Assembly (NCBI RefSeq): GCF_000178855.1 | Contig: NZ_ADVG01000002.1 | Span: forward strand, 868,001 to 932,000 | From: Ktedonobacter racemifer DSM 44963 | GTDB lineage: Bacteria; Chloroflexota; Ktedonobacteria; Ktedonobacterales; Ktedonobacteraceae | Direction: 5' to 3' | Length of the DNA stretch: 64,000 bases | Shown here: piece by piece, positions 7,606 to 17,306 of the stretch | Layout of the letters: the number at the start of each line of letters is the position of its first letter | Numbering within the stretch: the first letter of the stretch is position 1 | Position numbers and translations under genes: made by a program | Notes under the pieces: generated by a model | Databases searched by the model: none | What the model was told of the DNA's origin: nothing | The model's input: the letters and a program-made list of their open reading frames with translations, nothing else

Positions 7606-8691
7606 TTAATATCGTTTCTTCTCGTTGTTCAGCAGAGAGGGAAACAAGAGGGTAGATGGTATGCCATTGACCGTTGCACCGGCATGCGATCCGTTTAGTG
7701 AAAGCGTCCTGATGTTCTGACTCGGAAAGTTGAGGGTTGGTTCTGACAGCTTGTCGAGCGCGGCCACGTGCGCAGGCGAAAGCTGCAGGTCGAGTGCGGT
7801 CAGGTTCTCATCCAGTTGTCTGAGCGTGCGGGCTCCGATGATGGTTGAGGTGACACCTGGACGCCCTTGCACCCATGCCAGGGCAACCGCAGCAATTGTC
7901 GTACCCAATTCATGAGCAATCTCGCCTAAGGTATCGAGGAGCTCATAATCTTTCTCTGTGAGGGATAGCATCCTTTGTCCTCTTCCTTTTGCCGTCCCTG
8001 CGTTCTGGCGGGTGTATTTTCCCGTTAACACTCCGTTGTTCAGAGGACTCCATGGAGCCACCGCCAGGCCAAGCTCTTGCGCCATTGGGATCAGCTCCCC
8101 CTCGACGGTTCGTTCCCGCAGGGAGTATTCGAGCTGCACGGCAACGATCGGTGACCATCCCCGGAAATGCGCGATAGTCTGAGCCTGTGCGACTTTCCAG
8201 GCAGGTACGCAATCTAAACCGATGTAGCGTATTTTGCCCGCCGTCACCAGATCGTCAAGTGCGCGCATCGTCTCTTCGATCGGGGTAAACCGGTCCCAAT
8301 TATGGAGCCAATACAGGTCGATATAGTCGGTCTGTAAGCGCCGGAGCGACTGTTCACACTGCTCCATGATAGCCTTGCGGCTCGCCCCGCCACCATTCGG
8401 ATCTCCTGGATACTGATTGAAGAAGAATTTGGTTGCCAGAACGAGACGATCTCGGCGCACGCGAGCCTTCGCGAGGAAGTCGCCAATGATCTTTTCGGCA
8501 TGACCATCGGTATAGCTATTCGCGGTATCGATGAAATTGCCGCCAAGCTCAAGGTAGTGGGTAAGAATAGCCTCTGCATCGGCAACACTGCTTCCCCAAC
8601 CCCACTCTTCCCCAAACGTCATCGTCCCAAGGGCAAACGGACTCACCCGCAGGCCAGATGTTCCAAAGGTAATATATGCGTTTAAAGGCAT
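7606..8691 (-). CDS. Aldo/keto reductase
   Basis: About 361 residues from ATG 8691, preceded by GGAAAGGAACGTTCG. It has the aldo/keto reductase barrel with the first signature GGNFIDTANSYTDGHAE (catalytic Asp and Tyr), the catalytic Lys in VLATKFFF, the His in YWLHNWD, and the cofactor region GVTSTIIGARTLRQLDENL. These NADPH enzymes reduce aldehydes and ketones in the cytoplasm. The gene begins just downstream of the TetR regulator on the same strand, with a palindromic operator between them. I infer that the regulator controls it. The frame is complete, with a normal length for the family. Confidence 0.92.
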   Translation of the reverse strand: MPLNAYITFGTSGLRVSPFALGTMTFGEEWGWGSSVADAEAILTHYLELGGNFIDTANSYTDGHAEKIIGDFLAKARVRRDRLVLATKFFFNQYPGDPNGGGASRKAIMEQCEQSLRRLQTDYIDLYWLHNWDRFTPIEETMRALDDLVTAGKIRYIGLDCVPAWKVAQAQTIAHFRGWSPIVAVQLEYSLRERTVEGELIPMAQELGLAVAPWSPLNNGVLTGKYTRQNAGTAKGRGQRMLSLTEKDYELLDTLGEIAHELGTTIAAVALAWVQGRPGVTSTIIGARTLRQLDENLTALDLQLSPAHVAALDKLSEPTLNFPSQNIRTLSLNGSHAGATVNGIPSTLLFPSLLNNEKKRY

Positions 8692-8718
8692 CGAACGTTC
8701 CTTTCCATGTTTAATAAG

Positions 8719-8732
8719 TGAGTAGGCACTCA
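8719..8732. promoter_or_regulatory. Candidate TetR operator before the reductase
   Basis: TGAGT-AGGC-ACTCA at 8719-8732 is a palindrome lying between the TetR gene end and the reductase start. The half TGAGTAGGCA reappears as TGAGTAAGCA on the minus strand in front of the TetR gene itself (9363-9354), with nine of ten bases the same. Confidence 0.55.
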
Positions 8733-8750
8733 TTAAAAAGAGAAAAAATT

Positions 8751-9323
8751 TTAGGTCGTGGTCACTGCATTCCAAAAAGCGGTAAAGCCAGCATCGCGGA
8801 AGCGATCCGCCTCTGAAGGATGGTGGAGCATGAACTCTATCGTCATATTCCTCATGGATATGAATAAGGCGACGCCAAATTCATGGGGCTGGTCCTTGAG
8901 AGCCCCGCTGGTCAGGCATTCTTGAAGCATAGCAGAAATAGCTTCAAATCCTTCCACGCTCTGACGTTTGGTCTGTTCCCAGATGTGATCCGAGACGCTT
9001 AGTTGGGTCATGGCTTTGAATTTATGCGGCTGAGCGATGCCCAGACCAACATAGTTGTCCCAGACATAACGAGCACGGGCCTTTAAGCTCGCATGAACGG
9101 GATAATCCCGCGTCATTTCCTCCCGCTCTTCGCGCTTCAGTTCCAGGTACAGCTCATTGAGCAGCCTCTCTTTGGTCTCGAAGTAGGTGAACAAGGTCCC
9201 TTCTGCGACACCAGCGGCGTGAGCGATTTTGGCCGTCGGGACACTCAAGCCCTGCCCGGCAATAAGTTCAATGGCTGCCACAAGGATAGCGTTGCGTTTA
9301 TCTTGACTTTTTGGTCTCGCCAT
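8751..9323 (-). CDS. TetR/AcrR-family transcriptional regulator
   Basis: 190 residues. The N-terminal helix-turn-helix runs VPTAKIAHAAGVAEGTLFTY (about residues 29-48) followed by FETKERLLNEL, the usual TetR signature. The C-terminal half is the ligand-binding and dimer domain. Start ATG 9323 fits the family N-terminus ARPKSQDKRNAIL. The stop lies 60 bases before the reductase start, so both genes may be transcribed together from the promoter region near 9350. The TGAGTAAGCA-type sites before both genes suggest self-regulation and control of the reductase. The ligand is unknown. Confidence 0.92.
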   Translation of the reverse strand: MARPKSQDKRNAILVAAIELIAGQGLSVPTAKIAHAAGVAEGTLFTYFETKERLLNELYLELKREEREEMTRDYPVHASLKARARYVWDNYVGLGIAQPHKFKAMTQLSVSDHIWEQTKRQSVEGFEAISAMLQECLTSGALKDQPHEFGVALFISMRNMTIEFMLHHPSEADRFRDAGFTAFWNAVTTT

Positions 9324-9345
9324 ATTCTCCCACCAATAAGATAAA

Positions 9346-9364
9346 TGACTGATTGCTTACTCAT
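9346..9364. promoter_or_regulatory. Candidate TetR self-operator
   Basis: TGACTGATTGCTTACTCAT at 9346-9364 has a TGCTTACTCA half that matches the half-site in front of the reductase and a looser TGACTGAT left half. It lies 22 bases upstream of the TetR start codon. Confidence 0.45.
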
Positions 9365-9661
9365 TATAATACGGGGTGAATCTTTTTGCAAGGCCAAATG
9401 TGAAGGAGGTTTGTGAGCATGCACTAAACAAGAGTATGTGGATACAATTATTTCATCTACTTTATCTTTGAAGGCTGGATTGACGTAGCACCTGGTTAAC
9501 AAGCTCCATGAGCAAGAAAGCATTGGGTACCTCTATGATTTGCTCTCAGGTGGTCATGGATTGAACGGCTTGTGAACACTTTTGTCAGAACGTGGAACGC
9601 GAGGCAGGTGTTTCCCAGAAAATGAAGGCAGGTGTCCGTTGAACGCCCTTTGGCCATAAAG

Positions 9662-9739
9662 AAAACCGTCCTTCTCACCTACCATCACTGCTCGCTTCCT
9701 CCGAAGCAGCTTGTGAAGCACATTGAGAAGGACGGTTTT
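9662..9739 (-). terminator. Terminator behind the tRNA-like gene
   Basis: Arms AAAACCGTCCTTCTCA (9662-9677) and its exact complement (9724-9739) enclose a 46-base loop with a second hairpin (GCT-C-GCTTC / GAAGC-AGC). Read on the minus strand, the stem ends in TTTTCTTTAT, which fits factor-independent termination. It starts nine bases after the 3' end of the tRNA-like sequence on the same strand. Confidence 0.6.
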
Positions 9740-9747
9740 ACAAGAAA

Positions 9748-9816
9748 AGCGGGAGACGAGACTCGAACTCGCGACAGCCTGCTTGGAAGGCAGTACTTCG
9801 CAATAACATCTCCTGC
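9748..9816 (-). tRNA. tRNA-Gly(UCC)-like sequence, D arm degraded
   Basis: On the minus strand the 3' half is a good tRNA-Gly. The anticodon loop is CTTCCAA (anticodon UCC), the T arm is GCGAG-TTCGAGT-CTCGT, and the acceptor strand is CTCCCGC with discriminator T. The 5' acceptor GCAGGAG pairs with it except for one A-C mismatch. The D arm (GTTA...GTAC) does not fold well and the whole is 69 bases, about two shorter than usual. No CCA is encoded. A terminator follows directly. It is either an unusual working tRNA or a pseudogene. The rest of the stretch 9324-10322 is AT-rich and shows no gene. Confidence 0.55.
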
Positions 9817-10322
9817 TTGCTGTAGACCAGCCTGAGAAGCCAATCCATCCATGTTGATATCCCCATGAGCTTGATCAACATAGTATGTTACGAGTTTTTT
9901 GCTATCTCTAGCCTCTTATGCATGATTTTTCGAAAAACAGAACACATATGGCTTCAAAGAGAAATCTCTTATGTATGAGCTTTTCTGCTCAAAAGCATGA
10001 TACTCCAAGAAATTTTCCCCGTTTTTGAACATATATGTTACAACAGCTTTTCTTGCTCTAGGAACAGATATTTCAGACATCTCTGAAAGCAGGATGCCTC
10101 CTCTCAGAAGACGTTATAAGCACTATAACATGTTTATTCCACATTTCAAGGGAGGCAGGATGTGCCAAGAAGGCAATGCAAAAAAGAGCACGAATGCATC
10201 TATTTTTTGCGCTCACCTCTTCGATCTCCCTGGCAGCCTTTTCCAAGCCACACAGCGTATCACAACAAATGCTTTCTCGTGGCAATAAAGACGACATATC
10301 CAATGCAGGTTGAAAAGTTCTG

Positions 10323-10925
10323 TCACTCCAGGATCGCCAGCGCTGAATTGGCCTGCTGAACTGAAAAGAGCTCAGGATCGTAAGACGCGTCGACCCACTG
10401 GCGCAGACGTTCGTGCTCAGGATGCTTTGGATTCTGCAACAACTCAAGTAAAGACGTGTATCCACCTATGCCACCAGCATCTTCCGGGGGACACGCCCGT
10501 TCACCGGCCAAACAACGAGGGATGATCCAGAGCGAATCTTCACCCAGGTTTTCATCTGCAAGATGCTCAATCTTTTCAATCGTTACCTGGTGCATCCAGC
10601 TATCACCCAGATCATACTCGTACGTCAACGTCAGCCACTCGGCCCAGACGGTTGCATCGAGCGTAGTGCGTCGGCTATCCCTGATACGCATGCCTACATC
10701 TTCCCAATCAGGATCAAGAAGCCCATATACAATTGTCTTCTCATTGATGGTAAGTCTGAACAAATACAAATGAGCATTCTCCCACCCCATGACCACCTGA
10801 AGCATTTTGTGAAGGGTATGAAGACTGATGGCGCCAGGCACAACCACCTTGCGCCAGATAGGTGGTTCAATGCCAACTAACTGGACATGCAGGTAATAGC
10901 GGCTCTCTGACTGATAACTTCCCAA
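10323..10925 (-). CDS. Plasmid pRiA4b ORF-3 family protein
   Basis: 200 residues. The family signs are clear: YYLHVQLVGIEPPIWRKVVV at the start, MGWENAHLYLF (about residues 46-56), YEYDLGDSWMHQVTIEK (about 102-118) and CLAGERACPPEDAGGIGGY (about 138-156). The family is common on plasmids and beside transposons, sometimes annotated as IS1096 TnpR-like, and has no proven activity. The cysteine and acidic pattern CxxGERACPPED could bind metal. The gene stands alone, with no operon partner on its strand. The frame is intact and of normal length. Confidence 0.88.
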   Translation of the reverse strand: MGSYQSESRYYLHVQLVGIEPPIWRKVVVPGAISLHTLHKMLQVVMGWENAHLYLFRLTINEKTIVYGLLDPDWEDVGMRIRDSRRTTLDATVWAEWLTLTYEYDLGDSWMHQVTIEKIEHLADENLGEDSLWIIPRCLAGERACPPEDAGGIGGYTSLLELLQNPKHPEHERLRQWVDASYDPELFSVQQANSALAILE

Positions 10926-11142
10926 GTGCGCCTCCTCTTCTACATATGTTGTTTTCTAGTAAAGCCTGAGATGGATAAGTGAACTCCTGAAAAGAAGAGT
11001 TCTCTTTCTATTTCTGCTTGACTGGCTACGATGTAAAGGAATTGAGCCAATAACGAGGTTAGGAATACATACAATCCCTTTGCAGCCCATACTGACCCGA
11101 AAGCCGTGACCTTTCTTAAAATATACGGGGTACCGCAAGCTA

Positions 11143-11398
11143 CTTGCAGGATCCTCTCACGGATCGATCTCTCTGCTACAACGCCTTGCAATCCAGGAAG
11201 GCTTACTTATAGATCTTGCAGGATCCTCTCACGGATCGATCTCTCTGCTACCCAACGTCCACATCGTTTACTACGATCAATAAGACCGCTTGCAGGATCC
11301 TCTGCAGGATCGATGTCTCTGCTACCGAACACAATGAGCGCGGCTGAGCCACCTCATACAACTTGCAGGATCCTCTGCCGGATCGATGTCTCTGCTAC
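11143..11398. CRISPR. Short CRISPR-like array, four 37-base repeats, no cas genes
   Basis: Repeats at 11143-11179, 11215-11251, 11289-11325 and 11362-11398 are each 37 bases. They start CTTGCAGGATCCTCT and end TCTCTGCTAC. Repeats one and two are identical. Three and four differ from them in three or four central bases. Spacers of 35, 37 and 36 bases are unrelated to one another. Each repeat holds a small inverted repeat, GATCC-six bases-GGATC, which the variants preserve. On the minus strand the repeats begin GTAGCAGAGA. No cas gene is within the window, so it is an orphan array or a look-alike. The stretch 10926-11474 shows no gene otherwise. Confidence 0.6.
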
Positions 11399-11474
11399 TA
11401 GAAGTGCTTTGTAAGCATCTAGCCTCTGAGTATTAATGGAACGAAAACGCACGCTAAGGAATTTGCCTCTTCCA

Positions 11475-12104
11475 CTAGCTCTGTGATGTATCGTTTTCGC
11501 GAAGTCTGCGTTTGTTGACATAGGTGTTGAGTGAGTGATGGTTTGGATAGTTGAGGATTTTAGCAATCTTGCGGACGGAGAGTCCGATATTCAGCAATTC
11601 TTCGATGCGCACCCTATCCGCATCAAATTTACTTTTCTGAATAGTCCCCTTTGGCTTGCCAAGGGCGATCCCCTGGCTTTTCTTCGCGGCTAGCGCCTCC
11701 CTGGTCCTCATACTGATCAAATCGCGTTCCAGTTCGGCCAGCAGAGAGAAAACGGTGATGATAATTTTAGAACTCATATCATGATCTGTGAGATCAATGT
11801 GCTGCTTTAAGGCAATCAGCCGAATGCCTCGCTGCACCAGCTCATTGACGAGCAGAATGATCTCAGCAGTATTGCGTCCCAATCTCGATAGTTCGGTGAC
11901 GATTAACGTGTCCCCTCGTTCCAGACGGGTGAGCACCTCATCAATGCGCCGCTGCGCAGCAGACTTCCGACTGGTCATGCTAATAGAAACAAAATCGTCG
12001 ATCTTGAGATCTTTGAGTCGGGCTGCCTCCAGGATCTCGTGCCTCTGGTTTTTGACATCCTGTTTATCATCTGAGACCCGAATATAGGCGAGCGTTTGTA
12101 CCAT
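11475..12104 (-). CDS. Serine recombinase, resolvase/invertase type
   Basis: 209 residues, the usual size of small Tn3-type resolvases. The catalytic serine is in AYIRVSDDKQD (residue 11). The arginine-rich active-site segment is ELSRLGRNTAEI (about residues 71-82), and the long E helix LAELERDLISMRTREALAAKK follows. The C-terminal helix-turn-helix reads ELLNIGLSVRKIAKILNYP. It is divergent from the broken Tn3 transposase at 12392, with repeated TGTCTAGG motifs between them. This fits the resolvase-res-transposase layout of Tn3 transposons. The resolvase itself is intact although the transposase is not. Confidence 0.9.
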   Translation of the reverse strand: MVQTLAYIRVSDDKQDVKNQRHEILEAARLKDLKIDDFVSISMTSRKSAAQRRIDEVLTRLERGDTLIVTELSRLGRNTAEIILLVNELVQRGIRLIALKQHIDLTDHDMSSKIIITVFSLLAELERDLISMRTREALAAKKSQGIALGKPKGTIQKSKFDADRVRIEELLNIGLSVRKIAKILNYPNHHSLNTYVNKRRLRENDTSQS

Positions 12105-12156
12105 CAGTCCCTCCGTCGCGTCTTAACCTTTTTCTGCCCGTAAAGACTATACAGGA

Positions 12157-12224
12157 TGTCTAGGCAATATGCACCTATCGCATGCCATTCTGTCTAGGTG
12201 ATAACGGACGTTATCACCTAGACA
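12157..12224. promoter_or_regulatory. Candidate res site of the Tn3-type resolvase
   Basis: TGTCTAGG occurs at 12157-12164, again at 12191-12198, and inverted (CCTAGACA) at 12217-12224. The last two form a 34-base perfect palindrome with arms TGTCTAGGTGATAACG. The location between the divergent resolvase and transposase genes is where resolvase binding sites lie in Tn3 elements. Confidence 0.5.
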
Positions 12225-12391
12225 TTCCATCCTCTTTCCTGAGCCTGCCGCCCGCAGGCTCCGACAGCTTGGCTTTTTTGGGAGATATTAGTCCTAGCTT
12301 TTTTCCTTGTGATCCTCTTTTCTGCCAATTAAGGTGCAATTACTTGCCATCATGATAGATAGATGAAGGCACATGAGAGGAGGCATAACAC

Positions 12392-13731
12392 ATGCCTGTT
12401 GAGTATTTAACCGAGGCACAAGAGCAACGCTATGGCCGCTATGTTGGCGAGCCATCTGCTGAGCAACTCGCTCGCTACTTTCATCTCAATGATGAAGACC
12501 GCGCCCTGATTCGAGAGCGTCGCGGAGATCATAACCGCTTAGGATTTGCCATCCAGATTGGGACACTTCGATTTCTTGGCGTCTTTCTAGCTGATCCCGT
12601 CAATATTCCCATTGGTGTGATTCATTACATGGCTACACAGTTGAAAATTGCTGATCCGCAGTGTATTGTTCACTATGCTGAGCGAGTTCAGACCTAGCGG
12701 GAACATACCTTGGAAATTCGCCACTATTGTGGTATAAAGAGTTCTCGCATCGCTGTGGAGGTTTCGCCTTGATGCGTTTTCTCTATGCACGCGTCTGGAT
12801 TGGAACGGAGAGGCCAAGCGTGCTCTATGATCTGGCAACCGCCTGGCTTCTAGAGAAAAAAGTGCTCTTACCTGGCGTGACCACCCTTACCCGGCTGATT
12901 TCTACCATTCAAGAGCGTGTGGCAGAGCGTTTGTGGCAACGAATTAGCGCGGCTGCCTCCCCCGAACAACAAACGGATTTGCAGGGACTGCTGGCTCGCG
13001 CCGGGGTCTCACGAGCCAGCAATCTTGAACGTCTTCGTCGAGCACCAACCCATGCCAGCGCGCCAGTCCTGGTCCAATCCCTCGCGCGCCTCACAGAAGC
13101 GCGGCAGTTAGATGTTGGTCCTCAGGATCTGGTCAATGTTCCTCCATCGCGTATGAAAGCGCTGGCTCAATATGCTGTGACGACGAAGGCCCAGAACATT
13201 GCGAATTTAACCGAGCACCGCCGCATCGCAACCCTGGTCTCGTTCGTGCGTCAACTTGCCGTGACAGCACAAGATGATTCACTCGATGTCCTCGACATGC
13301 TCGTCAGAGATCTTCTGGCCCGCTCAGTGAGCTCAGGGAAAAAAGCACGACTGCGGACATTGCGTGATCTGGATGCAGCCGCTTTATCACTTGCTGAGAT
13401 TAGCGAGCAAGTCATTACTGCACCGTGGACGGATGAACAGGCGCGAGCCTTTCTCATGGAGAAAGAGACCAGGATCACGCAGGCGATCTCAACCATCTAT
13501 GAACTGGCACGTCCGACAGATGATAACTACTACCAGGAAATCGTCGCACGCTATTCTGCGGTACGTCGCTTTTTTCCCGCGCTCCTGCGTACCATTGAGT
13601 TTGCAAGCAATGAGGCTGGGCGTCCGGTTGTGGAGGCGCTGGCCTTTCTCAAGGACCTGGAGGGGAAAAAACGTCCTAGTATGGCAGGCGCACTGGTAAA
13701 AAGCGTGAATGTTCGACGATTTTTGAGGTGA
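12392..13731 (+). pseudogene. Tn3-family transposase TnpA, N-terminal remnant
   Basis: The first frame (12392-12696) encodes the DUF4158 N-terminal domain, with LARYFHLNDEDRALIRERRG and NRLGFAIQIGTLRFLG. It stops at TAG 12696-12698 in what should be an open region. The homology continues in another frame from about 12720 (FALMRFLYARVWIGTERPSV) through KKVLLPGVTTLTRLI to 13731. So there is one nonsense change and one frameshift. The C-terminal DDE catalytic domain of about 400 residues is missing altogether. The rest of the interval up to 14017 shows no clear gene. Confidence 0.85.
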
Positions 13732-14017
13732 ATGGGAGGAAATCGGCGCGAAACATGGGAAGCGACCTCGCAGGCCTCCATAAAATGGCTGAAGAAGCGG
13801 GTGACGATACGCCATTTCTGGTAATTCAGGCAATCAGCAAAAAGAGTATCTTACGCTTGACCAGCATCTCACGGCTCGAAAAAGCGACGTGGAAAATCGG
13901 CACAGGCGCGCCTCCTCGCATTGCTGTTCACCACTCTGCCGATTTTCCCCCGTTCGCACGTGATGCGCGGTCGAAGCACGTGTGGGTTTGGGAAGGCTCC
14001 TCGCGACCTCAGGGATG

Positions 14018-14623
<606 letters not shown>

Positions 14624-15099
14624 GACCGAGTTCCTTCAACATCTGGCGACCTTTGGTGCTGATCATGTGTGTTCATCGATGTTTCCTTCCTTTTCTCTCC
14701 CGTTTGCATTCGGCATGACTGATGGAGAGCGTAGATTTTCTTGCAAGTTGCACGTCTCTCTATTCTATTGGCAGAGCAAGAAAAAAACTTCTCTTATCTT
14801 GCTCAAATCCTCGGCCCGACTCTTGCCTGGGAAAGATCCGCCGACGCGCCTGACCTGGCTTGACGAAAGCCTAGCATGGGTGCTGACGGAAGTCGCTCTC
14901 CTACGAATGTTTCTTCTAGTCGTTGTTCATTTTCCTCAGAAGAGCAGAATGTATGCTTGGATACCATCTGTTTTAAACATTCAGAAACAACACTCACTCA
15001 GAAAGAGTCGCCTCAAAGAGATACACTTGAGCTTCCACATACGTGAGGCGTGAGAAGAACTCCTGAGAAAGGACGTTGAAAGAAAGGACACGCGCAAGT

Positions 15100-15624
15100 A
15101 TGTCAAGTGAACAAAGCAAGGAGCCAGTGATGCCTTCCAAACAAGGAGACGTTGACCTGCTTCAAGACCCAGTCGCCCAGCAATTGTTGCAATCGAAGAG
15201 TCTTGCCCATCTGGCCTACAACTGGCACGACGGCACGCCCCGTGTTGTGCCAATCGGTTTCTACTGGAACGGGCAGGAAATCGTGATGGCGACAGCCACA
15301 GACGCCCCCAAGACGAAGGTACTCAAGAATGGCGCAAAGGTGGCGGTAAGCATCGAGCATGACTCCTCGCCTCCTAAGATCCTCCAAATTCGTGGGACGG
15401 TGCATACTGACACCGTTGAGGGTCTTGCCCCGGAGTATGTCGCCAGTGCCCGCCGGACACTGAGCGAGGAAGACGCACAGGCATTCCTCGCTGAATCGGC
15501 CCGCCTCTATCCTCGCATGACGCGCATCTTCATCCATCCAGACTGGGTCGGGCTCCTGGACTTTGAGACGCGTCTGCCCAGCGCCGTTGAGCGTGCAATC
15601 AAACGGACCTCAGAAGCCACCTGA
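15100..15624 (+). CDS. Pyridoxamine 5'-phosphate oxidase-fold protein
   Basis: About 174 residues from ATG 15100, preceded by AAAGGA. The core SKSLAHLAYNWHDGTPRVVP, GFYWNGQEIVMATATDAPKT and LKNGAKVAVSIEHD is the FMN-binding split barrel seen in PPOX-class and F420-dependent proteins. The ending YPRMTRIFIHPDWVGLLDF is also usual. Likely a flavin- or F420-dependent oxidoreductase acting on a small molecule in the cytoplasm. The exact cofactor is not decided by sequence. A TTG at 15076 is a possible alternative start. Confidence 0.82.
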   Translation: MSSEQSKEPVMPSKQGDVDLLQDPVAQQLLQSKSLAHLAYNWHDGTPRVVPIGFYWNGQEIVMATATDAPKTKVLKNGAKVAVSIEHDSSPPKILQIRGTVHTDTVEGLAPEYVASARRTLSEEDAQAFLAESARLYPRMTRIFIHPDWVGLLDFETRLPSAVERAIKRTSEAT

Positions 15625-16389
15625 GAAGTTTGATCAGGTGGATGTTCCTTGCTAGCTTTTAGCTGTGCAGCTCCCGTTGGAGCGCGGATCGGAAGCGCTC
15701 CAGAAGGGCCAGATACTCAGCGACCTAAGCTTCGAGCTTCGCGATGGTGGTCCCACAACTCATATGTTCTTGCAGCAGTTTGTGATAGCGCTGTTCCAAA
15801 TCAGCGCATGCTGCTTGCGTGCGTTGCTTGTTCTCAGATCGCTCTGTCTGTAAATTTGGGAAATAAGCTGGAGATTTCTTTGCAATTACTCTGTTGAAAG
15901 CATCTCTCCTTTTTAGCCTGTGGAGCCATTCCAGAGGCAAATAGAAGAGAGAGTGAACAAAAAGTCACCAGCATAATTGGCAAGATTCCATCAGCTTATT
16001 TTCCAAAGAAACCATGCGTCGCAGCCGCACCACCCGGCATGGAACTGAGGATGAGACTACAAAAAGCTCTTGCTATCCAGGAGTTCCAGAGGAATTTACA
16101 CGCAGTGTGAGCCATTTAATTCTTCAAATTCAGCGCCATTTAATTTTTGAAATGACACTTATCTGATACCGAGTGGCTTTTAGCTTTGAGGCGACCAGAA
16201 CCCATCGCGCGCAAGAAACCAGGCAAGATCGTTCCTCTGGCGCAGCAACTCGTCTTGCCTGAGTTTGGCGCGACGGGCTAGAACCACCCTCCGAGCATCA
16301 CGTATCGCTCCTCATGGTAGTTCGTTTGGCTTCTCTTGTTCACGGGAGAGAAGCCCCACATCTGAGTATCAGCAGCAGCATGATGGGAT
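15625..16389. other. Stretch without a clear gene
   Basis: A minus-strand frame of 71 codons (15940-15725) has a coiled-coil-like helical composition, but I do not recognise it. Around 16200-16280 a short plus-strand frame (RARKKPGKIVPLAQQLVLPE-like) may be debris of a transposase. Nothing else stands out. Confidence 0.3.
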
Positions 16390-16578
16390 TTACTCTTGTG
16401 GGAATGTCGCTTGCCGCATGTGCCGATTCAGAAACAGAAATCCGGTTATCAGAAGCAGGCCACTCCACACGATGCCCACGGTAGGCAAAACACCCAGATG
16501 CTCCAGGCTCAGCCCGAGTGCGGAGGAGCCGATGGTGAGGACGCTGAACAAGATCACGCGATAGACGCCATTGACGCG
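16390..16578 (-). pseudogene. C-terminal remnant of an MFS transporter
   Basis: On the minus strand the frame from about 16578 to 16390 reads GRVNGVYRVILFSVLTIGSS and then two hydrophobic helices ending in LLLITGFLFLNRHMR. This matches the last two membrane segments of a major facilitator exporter. Everything upstream of the conserved GRVNG loop is gone, because the sequence passes into an alpha/beta hydrolase fragment on the other strand. It is therefore a 5'-truncated gene with no promoter. Confidence 0.6.
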
Positions 16579-17181
16579 GCCTGGGAGCAGTATGGAGCCG
16601 ACTCGGCAGGAATCGTTCTGCTTGGCCAATCCTTCGGGGGACTCATCGTCCTTGGACTGGCTGCCAGCCAGCCTGATGTTCCTTTACTTGGCGTGAGCAC
16701 TCATGGGACGGGATTACGCTGGTTGCCAGGTGCCCTCCAACGCTTTCAAAGCTTGCTGGCCGAGGCCCCATTCGTCCAGCTTCCTTTCGACGAGAACGCC
16801 AGGTCCCTTGGGCCTGCCAACAGTTGGGTTCATGAGGCCCGAGAACGCTTGAAGCAGAGTCGAGCTCCTTTGCCGATGGCGGAGTTGCGTGAGGTGCTTC
16901 GCTTTCCCCAACGTCTTCGCCAGATCAGTGCTGATGTGCGCGTTCCCGTCCAGATGATCCTTGGAGAGTATGACACCACCTGGGAATCCTCTGCATCTGC
17001 GCTGGATGAACTGAGCCAGCTCTTCCCACAAGCCCCATTTGTGGATGTGCGTCGCTAACGCTTCGTTGCTCATCAACTCAGTGCCCACTTAGCGGCGCGT
17101 GCGTTCTACCTGCGTGAACTCGCTTTTGTCGAAGAGTGCCGGGTTCACAACAGCATGATTGCCCCCTCACACAAGCCATAA
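16575..17181 (+). pseudogene. Alpha/beta hydrolase remnant (thioesterase-like)
   Basis: The plus frame shows the nucleophile elbow GIVLLGQSFGGLIVLGLAAS, then a complete second half of an alpha/beta hydrolase. The 5' part before WEQYGADSAG is missing. A TAA at 17056-17058 interrupts the frame, and the homology goes on in the same frame as AHLAARAFYLRELAFVEECR to 17181. It is thus truncated at the front and has one nonsense change near the end. It joins the MFS remnant head to head at about 16578. Confidence 0.65.
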
Positions 17182-17306
17182 CCTTGCTTTCGCGTTCGAT
17201 ACCGAAGCCGTGACTGTGTGAACACAGGTGAAAAGCCTGAGTATCATTGCCGTCTGGATGAGCATTGCGTAGAGAAAGATCGTGTGCTGCCCATCATCCA
17301 GACGGA

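Noticed and set aside
9632..9835. Small protein ending ETRTRDSLLGRQ
   Set aside because: This phrase is a well-known false protein made by reading a tRNA gene in the wrong sense.
11106..11414. Protein with a repeated CRILSRIDLSAT phrase
   Set aside because: The phrase is the CRISPR-like repeat read as codons. Unit lengths of 72, 74 and 73 bases are not multiples of three, so it is not a repeat protein.
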